Below, piece after piece: positions 11,137 through 23,392 of a stretch of 64,000 bases of DNA. Position 1 is the stretch's first letter. Each line of letters opens with the position of its first letter. Made by a program: the position numbers and the translations under genes. Source of the stretch: Geosiphon pyriformis (taxonomy: Eukaryota; Glomeromycota; Glomeromycetes; Archaeosporales; Geosiphonaceae); contig JAAOMT010000299.1 of the NCBI GenBank assembly GCA_016748015.1, forward strand, positions 476,180 through 540,179, written 5' to 3'. The notes under the pieces were generated by a model. The model was not told where the DNA came from. It saw only the letters and a list, made by a program, of their open reading frames with translations, and did not search any database.

Positions 11137-11760
11137 ATGGAAATTACAGACAACATTTACTTATTAGCACAACAATTCTTTCAATTAATCCAATACCAGG
11201 AAATGAAGATTACAATCAATCAACAAACCATTCAATATCAAAATACCAGAAAAACATTACAACCCAAAACACAGAAGAAAACTGAAAATACTGTGGACAA
11301 AATTATTGCAAAAGTAAAATTAGCAATAAAAGAGTCGACAAAAAAGTCACTATATCAAGAGTTGACTAAAGAAACTTGGAATTGGTGGATACAACAATTT
11401 TCATAAAACTATTGTTATTTTTACTTGGGACAACATGTAAATATCCAGAATCTATATACGGATAAAACAAAGCAATTATTCGACAAAAAAATACTACAAA
11501 AATTAGAACATTTTGTGAGAAAGAACAACTTATTCACACAGGCCCAAGCTATATACCAAATACACACAGCATTTCAGGATAGACCAGAAATATTACTCAA
11601 CAAAGCAATGGATATGGTTACCAGTAATCAATTGGAAAAGATTACCAATGCTCAATTTGAAAAATTACAGACCCAAATAACACAAATAATTCTCGAAAAC
11701 AAAATCCAGGAAATACTTCAAGAAGAAGAATTAAACAAGTTGGATTTTGATAAAGCTTAA
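11137..11760 (+). pseudogene. B1 ORF3 with one internal stop
   Basis: This is the family B version of the accessory ORF found in A1, A3 and C. It opens at ATG 11137, 90 bp after integrase, and is broken only by TAA at 11404-11406, which one C-to-T change could have made. Conserved blocks are MKITIN, YLGQHVNIQNLYTD, and the C-terminal AIYQIHTAF...LEKITNAQFEKLQTQITQIIL, which I give in pieces. Function is unknown. Confidence 0.75.
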
Positions 11761-11764
11761 TATT

Positions 11765-11776
11765 AAAAGGAGAGAA
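11765..11776 (+). other. Polypurine tract of B1
   Basis: AAAAGGAGAGAA lies 3 nt before the 3' LTR at 11780 and just after the ORF3 stop. Confidence 0.75.
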
Positions 11777-11779
11777 TAA

Positions 11780-12657
11780 TGTTACTCATAGAAATATAGA
11801 AAATATATTAGCATAATTATTAGCCAATCAGAAGTAGGCATAATAAATGTGAAATTCCAGGATTTCTCTCAGGAATTACAGGATTTCAGAAATTTCAGGA
11901 TTCCCCAATGAGAAATCACAGAATTTCAGAATTCCAGAATTCCTCTCAAAGAAATCGCAGGATTCCAGGAATTCCAGGATTCCTGTCATGAAGAATCGAG
12001 AAATTGAAGAATCTTAATTATGTATATATAGCAGCAGAATTAAAAGCTGAAAAGACAGACCTCTTAGTTTAGATTTAATCTAAGCAATTCTCCAAATCAC
12101 AATCATTTAATAAATAACTATTTGTTATCTCAAACTCCTTTCCACTATCAACATAAAGTGTTGATAGTAATTGATACTTAACCACACTAGAACAATAGCT
12201 CTTGATCATGGCTATTGATGGAATATTAATTTGCAAATTGCCTTGGCTTATTTCTTTTCTTTCTTTATTTTATTTTCTTTTCTTTATTTTTCTTGCTTTG
12301 ATTTTATTGTTGTTTACTAACTCTATTGAGGATTAATGTGCAGGGCACTGACGTCAGGATAAACGTGACTGGTAAAAGACCCAGAAATAAGAATAGAACA
12401 CTCGATTGAGGATAGCTTACCAGAAAGAATACCAGCCATTAAGCTGAGAAAGAAATTGACGAAACTGCAGTTTCAGGAAGCTATGGATAAAACTATCACC
12501 ATTGAATCTCTGTCTATTATACAAAGAACTCAACCAAATCCTTCAAATACAAAACCTTCAGATACTAAACCTTTAGATCATCGACAATGAGAATAGCTTT
12601 AAGCACCAAGTTACGGGTTTGTATTTAATTCAACACCAGAAATTGTTACCTGTAACA
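11780..12657 (+). repeat. 3' LTR of B1 (878 bp, family B)
   Basis: It starts TGTTACTCATAG and ends ACCTGTAACA. Its U3 has a degenerate array of CAGGAATTCCAGGATT-like units (about 11855-12000), followed by a TATATATA stretch near 12021. The solo LTR at 18729-29194 is the same subtype. The B2 LTRs share both ends but carry a different U3 array. Confidence 0.87.
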
Positions 12658-15600
12658 ATGTCCAACTTTTGGACTTGTTAATACATGCTCTTAGATTATG
12701 TTAATAATGGTGTCTTTTTTGATGTGATAAAAAAGATTGATATAAAAGAATTGTCTTTGGTTGTTAATAATTTGCTAAATAATAAGACTGCCAGGTTGTC
12801 AGAGATACCTAATAAACTTTGAAAACATTGTGATAGTAAGATGTTAATTTATTATTTGAGGCTGTTGAATTTGTGTTTAATTTTAAGTAAAGTTCCAATT
12901 TCTTAAAAGAGAGCATAGGTTTCAATGATCCTAAAATTTTATAAATGGAATGGCATTTTGATAAATACTAAGTCTATTGCATTAATTGAAACAGCTTGAA
13001 AGATATTGTCTAAGATTTTTTTTGATAGAATCTTATTAGCATATAACAAATTTAATGTTCTTTATGATGATAATTTTTTAGTATTAAAAAGTACTTCAAT
13101 TCAGTCTTCTATTTTTGCCATTAGATCAATTGTTGAGAATGCTTTAGAAAAAAACAAAGAGCTTTGGTTAATATTATAAAATATGTACAAAGCTTATGAT
13201 TTGGTAAACTGATATTATTTGAAGACTAATTTGCACTATATTAAGATATGTAGTTAGTTTATCAGATTTTTTGGCAGTATTCATGAAGATCAGATCAATA
13301 AAATAATAACAAATTTTGAATTCTTAAATAATTATAAAGTACATGATAACTTGGATCAGAATGAGGTTTTTTTTTTACTTTTTTGGAGGATTTTTTATAA
13401 TCCACTTTTGTATAAAGTGAGAAGACATAAACATTTGTGTAGATATTGTATTGATACTAGATTTGTGGCAAAAACTAACAGGTTTAAGACTATTAAAGGA
13501 AAGATTTTCTTTTTAGCAGCTGATGTTTTTATTGATGATACAATTTGAGTTAAAAGTTGTTAAGCTTTTATATAATATATTTTAAATATTGTTAATAAGT
13601 TTTTTGATATTAATAATATTTTAATTAATAATGATAAGACAGTGGCTATTTTTATCAATCAAGGTGTTAAGTATGTATTTCTGTTAATTAATGATTTATC
13701 TATCTTAATTGCTAAAAAAAATAAATTACATAGATATTTGGGTATTTTTTTATTTACTGAGGATTTTTTTAAGTCTAGTTTGGCTTAAACTTATGCAAAT
13801 ATTAGGTTTTTTTTTAATGTGCTATTAAAGAAAGCTATTATGAATAAACAATTTTTTTATTTGGTTTCAGCTGTTCTGCAGTTTATAGTTAGCTATTAAA
13901 TACAGTTTAGTTTTGTTTCAGTGGGTGTATGTTGCAAATAAGATGTAATAGTCAGAAAGTGTCTTAAGACCAAAACTGGTCTATTACATGACTTTTTTAA
14001 TAAGATTTTGTATTATTCATTACTGTATAATTTAAAATCTTTTAAGCAAGTGCAGTTTAAGAAGAAGTTGGCTTTATTGGTTTTTTTTCCAATATTTGTG
14101 ACATTCTTAGATGTTTTTTTAAGCATAAATTTTTGGATCTGCAGGTTTTGGTGTGGTCTTCTTTAAATTTTTTACAGTTTTTTATTAAATTGTGTGTTAG
14201 TTCTATGAATAATTTCTTGGCTGGTGCAGTGAAAATTTTTTTGGAAAATAAATTGTTTTTGACAAACCACTTGTCTAATGCCTTTTACAAGTTAAATAAG
14301 TTTCTGATGTCTAACATCTTAGAACAACTCTTGTATTACAACTCTGTTTTTTCTTTAAAACAGTTTGGTATTAGGTTTGGTAATAGACTTCTGGACAAAA
14401 AAAAAATATAATGGACTGGAAAACATTTCAGTGGTGGAAAAAATTGGATTTAAAAGGCCTTGTGTTTTACTGATTTATGCTAACACTTGATTTTATGAGC
14501 AAAAATGGTTTTTTGCAGACCAAGTCTGCTGTTATTTCTAAATTGCCTGTGCTGAATGTCTTGAAATTCAAGCAGTTTTGTAATGTTCATAATTATTTAT
14601 TAGAAATTTGGTCTGATTGTATTGAAGTCTATACAGATGGGTTTTTGAAAGATACTGGTTCTATTGAGATAACATATGAAATGGCTGCTTATTTTTTGGC
14701 TGCAGATGTGAGTGTTGGAATTAGAGTATATAGGCTTTTATCTTCTACTTTGACTGAATTGCAAGCTGTTGCTTTAGCTTTGGAGTGTGTTTTGTTTTTA
14801 TGTGCTGTAGTTCTGTATTTGGATAGCCAATCTGCAATTAATGCTTATGTATCTGAGACTTTGTTTGCAGTATCTGATTTCTGTAATCAATGTTAAATTG
14901 GATAATTGCATATAATTAATCTTATTAGGGATAAAAACATTTTGGTTAAGTAAGTAAAAGTTAAAAAACATTCAGAAATTCTAGGCAATATTAAGGCTAA
15001 TAAACTGGTTGACAAAACCACTTCTTTTTCTTGTTCTTTGCAAGTAGAGATTTGAGAATGGTTTTTGGTTACTAAGAATACTGTTGTGTTTAGTAACATT
15101 TATCATTTTGTTTGTAATCTGTACTGTTCAATTTGCCATGCTTATTAAGAAGCTGGTTCTGGTTTTAGTGTTGTTCTGAGTGTTATGATCAGGAAAATAG
15201 ATTGGGCTACTATTATGATAATTTGGCATTCTAATTTGTATATGCTTTCTGAATTTACTAGTAGAAAATTGGCTAATCTATATACATATATAATGAAAGC
15301 AGTACATAAATGACAGTTAATAACAGTTAAAAAGAGATTATATAATAAGAATTATCTTGAAGTACTGTGCTTATTATATGACAAAGTAGAGTTGTCTGAC
15401 CATGTTTTTACTTGTTTTAGTAATATTGGTCTTCATGAAGACATTTTTGCTAAAACTACTAAGAAGTAGATATTATTAAAAGATTTTTTTGCTTGCCTAC
15501 TTCTGCTGTTTTGCATTTACTTTTGATGTGTGCTTTGAATGTGATTCTGTACACTATAATTTACAAAGGCTTTGTGTTAAGAGATTGATATGCTAAGACT

Positions 15601-16037
15601 GTTCTGGTCTTTGAGGAGAAAAAAAAGACTTTTCTAATTTTGGTTAAATATGTTTAGTTTGTGATAGAGTTATATTACACTAAAGTGTAGTTAATTAGAT
15701 CTAAATATAAGGTAAATATAGAAAAAGTGGGTTTGATCAAGGATAATGGCTTGGTTGTGAACTTATTTTATTGTGTAGTGTCTATATTGTTAAATGAAAT
15801 AGTTTATATGCTTAGTATTATGAAATTTTTTCTATTAGTTTTGGTAAACATAAGTTGTGTCATTTCTTTTTTGGTTTAAATAGTGATGTTTTTATTAGTA
15901 TAGATATATAATATTGTTTTAACTGGCCTGAGTGGCTGGCTACATATAGTTAATATATAAGCTGTATTTAATTTGATTCTATATACTAGATAGCAGTTGG
16001 GCTTTATTTATTAAATCTTATAATAATAATAAAAATT
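12658..16037 (+). mobile_element. LINE, decayed 3' half
   Basis: This non-LTR element matches the 3' 3.3 kb of the LINE at 40295-56940, from the region before RT to the 3' tail. The end shares the motif CTGAGTGGCTGG and finishes in an A/T-rich TAA-repeat tail near 16010-16035. Its 5' half is missing because B1 inserted at 12657. Almost all differences from the better copy that I followed by eye are C to T or G to A. Confidence 0.85.
12690..15650 (+). pseudogene. LINE ORF2 relic: RT and RNase H
   Basis: RT pieces include LWRIFYNPL (13390-13410) and an active-site box reading FIDD (near 13530), which retains both Asp residues. The RNase H piece at 14477-14896 has VYTDG, TLTELQAVALALE and LDSQSA, so its D-E-D residues remain. 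Many stops and very high AT content make the gene non-functional. The C-terminal zinc region is barely visible near 15,390-15,420. Confidence 0.8.
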
Positions 16038-16751
16038 ATATAGTTATTTTGTAATAAATATCAATTTTTTACAGAAATTTTTTGTTTATAAGCTTTTCAA
16101 AATATTAATAATTATTTTGTTGTAAAAATCAACTCTTTTATAAAAAGTTTTAACTATAAACTATTTAATAATATGAAAAAATAAAAAAAAATAAAAAATA
16201 AAAAATGTTTAAAAAAGTTATTTTCAGTTTAAACTTAAAAGTTTTTAATAATTATTAAAATTAATAACTAATTAATTTTAAATTATTAAGTATAATAAGT
16301 AATATCAAAACAATAATAATTAAAAATTTTTGTGTTTTCAAAATAAAATTTATTAAATTAATTTATAATAGCTAATTATTAATTTTTATTAAGATAGAAA
16401 ATAAAAAATATATTCTAATAAAGATATATTTTCTTAAAAAAAAACTTTTTTTTATACAATTTATTATAGTACTATTTTATGCTTTAATACTTTTTTTTTG
16501 ATTATTTTAGCAAATTAAAAATATATTTTATTAAATTTTAAATATTATATAGTTTAAAAAATATATAATCTAATTATTACAATTTAATTATATTTGTGTT
16601 TTTTACAAATTAGATTATTAATTAAATTATAATTTGTTAATTTTAATAAAATAATAAATAATAATTTGAAATAATAATATATACTAATTAATAATAAAAA
16701 TTATAAAAGTAATTTTATGCTAATTAATAGTTCAAATTTTTGCTAATAATA
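16038..16751 (-). repeat. Hyper-decayed family A LTR relic
   Basis: The segment follows the A3 left LTR from about its base 180 to its end. For example, TTTTGTTGTAAAAATCAACT here corresponds to TTTGCTGTAAAAGTCAACT there, and the CTAATTAATAATAAAAATTA end also matches. Nearly every G and C of the LTR has become A or T. It starts exactly at the LINE tail, so the LINE probably inserted into it. Confidence 0.72.
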
Positions 16752-18728
16752 CTAATTACTTAAGCCAATTAAAACAATATTACTTAATTATATCTATTAT
16801 TATATTTTTATTTAAATTACAAAAAAAAACAAGATTTATGCAAACCAAAATTAATTGTAAATGTTTTAACAATACTAATTATATAAATTATACTTTTTAA
16901 AAACCTAACAAACAAATAATTTTATAAATATAATATAATATTATCATTACTTACTAATTTATTTAATTTTTTTATTACTTTAAATTTAGATCTATATATT
17001 TAAATTTTATTTTTGTAATTTATAACTAATTAATAAACAAAAATTATTAACTTATTATCTATTTATTTTATATTTTCAAAACTAAAGCAATATTATTATA
17101 CTAATTTTTTAAAATTATTTTTTTGTAAATAATAATATACAAATTATTATTAAATACACTAAAAATTAATATTTACAAAACAAATAATAATAAAACACAA
17201 ATATTAGTTAAAGTTTTCTAATAATTAATGTGTTTTAATAAAATATTTTTACATTTTTTAAACATATAAAAACATAATTTAAAAATTTTATTTCTGTATA
17301 ATATAAATATTAAACATCTAAATACAATTTATTATAAACTTTTTTTTTAATTGTTATTTATAAAACTAAAAAACATATGTGAATTAAAATATTATACTAA
17401 TGTTGTATATTTTTAATTTATGTTTTAAATAAATAATCTAATTATTATTTTTAAACCAAAATTTAATTTTCAATAAACATATATTACAGATTTATATATA
17501 TTTTTAATAAAATGCTAAATATTTTTAAAAACAATATATTTATTTGTCAAAATATTTATTTTCAAACAAAACAGAAAAGTATAAGAATAAAAAAGTTATT
17601 TTATCTATAAATATATCTATTTTCTTATTTTTATTAATTTTAAAATAATTTTAAATTTTAAATTATATAACTAAAATATTTTTATTATTTAATAAATTAG
17701 TTATATGCTGTTTTTTAATCTAACAATAATTATAAAAATTTAAAACAATTAAGTAAAATTTAATATTATAAATATTTAAAGCTATTTAATTATTTAAATA
17801 AATTCTTATTATATTAAATATATATTTTTTATTAAGTTTTATGAGTGCAGTTCAATTACTACTTAAAAACATACAATCAAAAAAGATTTTAAATTAAGTA
17901 TGATTTATGTTTTTTCTACATATAATCAGTTACTCAAGTTAATTAAAACAATACTATACACTTATATTACTCACTACAGAAAAGTTCTGCATAAAACCAA
18001 AATACAAACTAGTTAAAAAAATATGTAGTTCAAAACAAACATGTATATTCAATCTAATACCAAAATTATAAATTATTTTAAGAGTTTACAAAAACAATAA
18101 ATCCAAAATAGATAAAATAATTAATCTATTATAAAACAAGAGACCACATCTTTTATAATGTGTTCTTAGTTATATGTCTAGCAATCAAATAGCAACTCTA
18201 TAACTTTCAACAAAATTCCAAACCAAATTAATAACTATCATATTACTATTAAATTTAACATCTAACAAATATACTATTTTAGTCATCTATTTCTTTAATA
18301 CAAAGTTTTTAGCCAGTAATATATATAAGCAACTAAAAAATTCAATCTTATATAAAGATCAGATTACTTTATAATTAGCAGCACAAGCACTCAGCAAATC
18401 AATTTATTTTTGAATAGTGTTTAAGATTAGGTTTTTTCTAATATAATTGTTATAAATATATAAAAATATGTAATCAGAGTTTTTGATTAGTCTACACTAA
18501 ATACATAATATACTAAAATAATTTAAGTTATATAGTCTTTTTTTCTTGGCTACAGATAAATAGTAATATAAGATCTTTATAAAGTAGAATCAAAATATTG
18601 CAAAAACAGAGCTAATAAAACCAAATTTAACATAATTATTAGAATATTATATGTTAAAGATTTTGTACATATTAAAAAGATTATAAAACATCATATTTAC
18701 AGTACTATTAATGCATTTGGATTTTTAG
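16752..18728. other. Very AT-rich DNA, no gene seen
   Basis: No coding region is recognisable. A segment near 16757-16860 (TACTTAAGCCAATTAAAAC) recurs in similar form near 17932-18030 (TACTCAAGTTAATTAAAAC), differing mainly by transitions. The content looks like repeats eroded beyond recognition. From about 18,100 the base composition is slightly less extreme, but I still find no known protein. Confidence 0.5.
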
Positions 18729-19171
18729 TATTACAGATAATTATTTGGAGTCTTAAATCAAATAACAAAACTTGTAACTTGGTGCTCAGAAGCTATTTAC
18801 AATAATGGTAATCTGAAGGTATTGTTATCTGAAGGTTTTTTGTTGAGTTTTTTGTATAATGAACAGAGATTCAATAGTTGTTTATCTATAGCTTCCCAGA
18901 ATCACAATTCTGTCAATTTCTTTTTTTAGCTTAATGGTTAGTACTCTTCTGGTAAGTAATTTGTAATTCTTTTATATGTTTTACTTACTCACAGAGGTCT
19001 TTTATCAGGCAATCCTTGACATCAATAACTCAGTGCTTTAATCTTTTAATCGATTAGTACACAACAAAAGAAAAATAAAAAGAAAATAAAAAGAAAATAA
19101 AAAAAAATAAAAAAAATAAAAATAAAGAAATAAGCTAAGATGATAAAAGTTAATATCTCATCAATAATTGT
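18729..19171 (-). repeat. Family B solo LTR, left part
   Basis: Together with 28761-29194 this makes one 877-bp family B LTR, close to the 878 bp of the B1 LTR. It is split by element C. It begins TATTACAGATAATTATTTGG (decayed TGTTACAG). No element-internal sequence adjoins either outer end, so it is a solo LTR. Outer flanks are TTAG (18725-18728) and CCAG (29195-29198), a possible decayed target duplication. Confidence 0.8.
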
Positions 19172-19964
19172 TGTTATAGTTCAAGAATTTAATAGAAATT
19201 ATAAATAATATAAATTAGTCAATCATGAAATAGCACAGTAACAATTTATAAAAAGAAATAATTTACAAATAACAGTAAGTACTATTTTACAATAGTATCA
19301 AGCACTATCATGCAATAGTAGCAAGCACTATTTAGAAATAACGGAAATAGAGTATTACAAGACATTATTTTGTAAAACAATAATTATATATATATACAAT
19401 AGTTTTTAATGATGAAAAAAAACAAGCTTTAACTAAAAGCAACAAATATCTAAATAAAATCTTATTCAAAAAAAAAAAATTAATAAAAATAATAAATTAG
19501 ATGAACATTACAATTATGAAATTAACAATAGAATTCACATACCCTCTTTAGTGAATGAAACTATCATTCCATCTTTAAACTCTTTGGAAAAATAATTCCT
19601 GATCAAGATTATTCATGTAATTACTAATTAAATTGAAAAAGCTTATTATATACTTAGGGAAATCACGAAAAAACCATTAACATTCCGTGTTTTTAGATTA
19701 GAGAAACACATCAGACAATTGCAAGGATAGCCTTAGAGAAGACCCCAGACAGCAGGTAAATTTCAGATTAGCTTCTGAGAAGAAGTACACAACATACAAA
19801 GACAACTAGAACTAGAGAAAAGACTTACATTACAACATCAAAAGAAAACCTTTAGTACATTATCATTAATATCCAACACATAATAGAAGAACTTATGAGA
19901 GACTGATTTCAATTAAAACAGGAGATCAACAATTAAAATATACCAAGAAAACCATCCCATAACA
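19172..19964 (+). repeat. 5' LTR of C (793 bp)
   Basis: It starts TGTTATAGTTCAAG and ends ATCCCATAACA. The U3 has AAGCACTATTTTACAATAG-like units at about 19268-19345, one unit fewer than the 3' LTR. Confidence 0.88.
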
Positions 19965-19966
19965 TT

Positions 19967-19980
19967 TGGTAAACCCTACG
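19967..19980 (+). other. Candidate primer-binding site of C
   Basis: TGGTAAACCCTACG begins 2 nt after the 5' LTR, the same spacing as in A and B. The sequence after TGGT differs from A and B, so a different tRNA primer is implied. The tRNA is not identified. Confidence 0.55.
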
Positions 19981-20045
19981 AGGAAAAAAAATCAAAAAAA
20001 AATAATAATTAACAATAATTTATTGCTAAAAAAAAAGAAACAAAA

Positions 20046-21960
20046 GTGGTGACAAAAACCCCTACCCTTACTGTTCTTGAATTTTGCCATGCTATTTACA
20101 CACAAATCAAAGTGATCTTAGATTACCAGAAGAGTGTTGTCCAGCAAAATCTGCTCTTACTTATTATATCAATGCCAGAATAAATTACCACATAGGAAAG
20201 GAAGAAGAACCACATGATGCAAAACTTGGATTGTATAGAGAATTATTACAATACACTACAAAAAAAGTAGCAGTAATAGCCGCAACTATTGTCAAAATCC
20301 ATCAAGAAATTGAGCAATATGCCAACAAAAATTTTCTAATATTCACAGGAAACACTAGGGAAAGTACCAACAAAACCAAAGAAAATTTAGAAACTAATCA
20401 AGAAAGTAACCAGCAAAAACTAGAAACATCTGCTCAAACACTAAAGAAAACTGTCACTCAATTAATAAAGAAACAACATATTTATTCACCAGAAAATAAA
20501 TCATACCATTTTTCACCAGAAAATAAGATACAAATTCTATTAGGAGCTGCATCATCATCAACATCAACTCCACAAATGCCAAAAACTAGTTATACTGTAA
20601 AATTAAATAACGTAACTAAAGAAACATACCAATTACAGAAGGATATTTATTACTATTCCAAAACTCTTTTTTTCAGCCAAAATTCGGAATGGGTTTGAAA
20701 ACCATAAAAAAAAGTCTGAATCAGAATCTGAAAAAAAGACCAGTGAAAAAACAATCACAAAACTGGTTACTAGAACAAGCAGCCAGTCCAGAAACCAAGA
20801 AACTCATGATTAAGAGGAAGAACCAGATATAAGGAAAGCCACCTTTAGGAATGCTCAAGGAAATATTATCCCTCTTCCTCTTAGACCAATAAGCCCACCA
20901 GCAGAAAATGGCAACAAAATAGCCATACTATATATCACAAGACTAACAGATTTCTCAGAAAAGAAAGAAGAAATGGACATACACACATGGCTCAGAGAAG
21001 TGCAAAAAGCCATCCAGGCAAATAACTGGAATGACCAAAGAGCAATTCAAACATTATTTTCTTCTTGAAAGGCACAGCTGACTTATGATATCAAAGCCTG
21101 AAAACAAAACTCATGAGCTTCACCGAATTTAAAAATGCACTCCTGGAGTATTTTAGCGACCCAAACACTGTAATCCAACTACAGAATGAATTCAATACTA
21201 TCAAGCAAGGTACCAATGAAACTGTTACCCAATATCTTGCTTAATTCAATCAAATTTACCATTAGATTGAAGCGATTGAATAAGGATACTATACCAATTC
21301 TTAGGTTTTAAATCAATTTATTAGAAGATTAAAAAGCAGTATTTTAGGAAGAGTATGCTCTGCCTACCCTAATTCATTGCCAAAAGCCGTTACACTTGTC
21401 AGAGCTTTTGAATTGGCTGAGAAAGAAGCTAATCATAGTCAAATGATTAACATAGTAATAGAAAAAAACAAGACAGAAATGTTAGAAAAGAGAGTAACAT
21501 AATTAGGGAAGGAACTCTCTAAGAAAATAGAAAGTTACTTCATCTTGGACCCAGGAAGAAATAACACATACCAAATACCTCAAAGACACAACCAGAAATT
21601 CAGCGGCAGCCAAAATAATTGCTCATCATGTTAGAACTTTAGAACAAAAACACACATCTGCCATTTTTGCAAATGCATATGACATTTGATCAGCCAATGT
21701 CGAATGCAAATAATGCAAAAGGCACATGAAAATAATTATTATATGCCCCCCCAAATGCTCAGAAATTAATACACGCCAATACTACATTAATACTCTACTA
21801 CATACCAAAATCAAGGAACTTACCAGCAATGACTAGTGATTCCAAATCCAAACTGGCATTCAGAGTTTTAAAGCCAGCCAGTATTAGGTCAAAATGCAAT
21901 TATTACTAGAAATCCTAATCACGTAGGACCTAATCAGCAAACAAATACAAACTACCCAAA
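20046..21960 (+). pseudogene. C gag
   Basis: Reading starts near a GTG at 20046-20048 in the context AAAAGTGG, which aligns with the GTG starts of A and B. A frameshift near 20,105 leads into the longest open piece (20084-20698). The capsid-like domain follows (about 20,960-21,480, with WLREVQKAIQANNW), broken by stops. A CCHC-like knuckle lies near 21,655-21,705 with a TGA inside it. The tail is Q/N/P-rich. Confidence 0.75.
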
Positions 21961-22066
21961 CTATCCAAATTTCTAGCCAACTTATCTTAATATATCAGAA
22001 AACTTAAATCTCGGAATTATTAATGGTAACATACTTGGAACCAAAATTATCACCAATAGCCAAAAC

Positions 22067-22600
22067 TTGATCCAAACAATACCACCAGCCATTGTCACAG
22101 AAGATAGCAGCCTCACAGCTATTTTTTCTTTTAAATTAGAGGAAAAAGAGGCTATGTTTAGTGGAGCAGCATTGGACAAGGAATGTCCAATTACTGCTAT
22201 GTACATGGAAACAAAAGTAAACAACACATCAATTAAACTCATCTTAGACAGTGGATCCACCAGAAGCATTGTAATGCTTCAACTAGTAAACCAACTGGAT
22301 TTCAAAGTTGATTATGCTGTGATGTTCTAAATTATAACAGCTGATAGAAGTACCAAACTGCCTCATGGCAAAATCGACATATTCCCTTTCGAAATTAACG
22401 GCATAATAATATCTACAAAAGTATTAGTAATAGATGCTACACAATATTAAGCATTAGTAGGGAATGACTGGCTAACAAAAGCCAATGCCACCCTAGACTG
22501 GACCACCCAAAAGCTTTTGATCAATTATAATGGCCACCAGACCAGAATTCCAGCCACCTGTGGCCACTTCCAAAAACCCAGCACCAACCAAAGACCTACC
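22067..22600 (+). pseudogene. C aspartic protease
   Basis: The active site LILDSGSTRSIV (22239-22275) is intact. The downstream block QY-stop-ALVGNDWL (near 22,445-22,475) has TAA where Gln or a similar residue stood. It is in the same frame as the gag and dUTPase pieces. Confidence 0.82.
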
Positions 22601-22839
22601 TTCAAATTTAAGAAAAATCCAGCACTACCAGTCATTGAAACCTATTAGCTCTCTTGGGCTAATGACCAAAGAACAAAACTACCAGCCGTACCAACATGGA
22701 TCAGCAAAGAAAGATCCAAATGAAACCAGATAAGTCCATAAAGAAACCACCAGTAATGTAGACCAAAGCTAGAATGCTCAGTTTGTAAAAAAAAACTCTC
22801 ATCTATAACTGCATGCAGCACACCAGACAAAAACTCAAG

Positions 22840-23392
22840 AAACCCCACCTACTACTATTGTAACTATTGTAACAAAGAAAAATACAGTTACCCAGAAAGA
22901 CATGGAAAATGGGACAAGGAATCATGCCTCACTTGTGGAGAACCATTACCAAGAGAGTGCAACTGGAATGACATACTAGGCAGAAAAAGAACATGTAATG
23001 CAACTTGCCAATACATGATTCTCATTTGTGACTGGATAAGAGGAGGAATGCTATTTGAAACAGCATTCAACAGAGCATTAAAAAGACTACAGTACTACTC
23101 ACATGATGAGAATGAGTTATACAACACCACACAAGCCAAAGTAAGAGAAGGAACTGCCGAAGAAATATGACATTGGAAAGTGTCAGCTGAAATAGCCAAC
23201 AAAGTTGCCAACTACAACATGTTCGACCCAGTGGATGAATTCCAGGAAAACTACTAACAGCTATGCCCCACTTGCCAAGAGCAAGAACAGTATCTCGCCC
23301 AGATTAACACTTACCTTTGCGAAGACTGTCTTATTCCATGCCAAAGTCAGTGATGTGAAGAGTGTCAATACAAAAAGGACTTAGAAAGAAAA
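22840..23392 (+). pseudogene. C Cys-rich module
   Basis: The segment reads CNYCNKEK...ESCLTCGEPLPRECNW.DILGRKRTCNATCQ, then LCPTC and LCEDCLIPCQSQ just before the dUTPase. The paired cysteines match those in A3, supporting a conserved zinc-type module. Stops occur at 23168-23170 and near 23,258 and 23,355. Confidence 0.65.

Larger units (their letters stand above)
7830..12657 (+). mobile_element. LTR retrotransposon copy B1, 3' part
   Basis: This family B element begins in the window at the end of its dUTPase, because A2 interrupts it. It continues with RT, RNase H, integrase, ORF3, polypurine tract and 3' LTR. Its proteins match B2 (29229-39102) best. It is itself inserted in a LINE RT gene, which resumes at 12658. 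It has at least eight in-frame stops before integrase but only modest frame damage. Confidence 0.9.
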
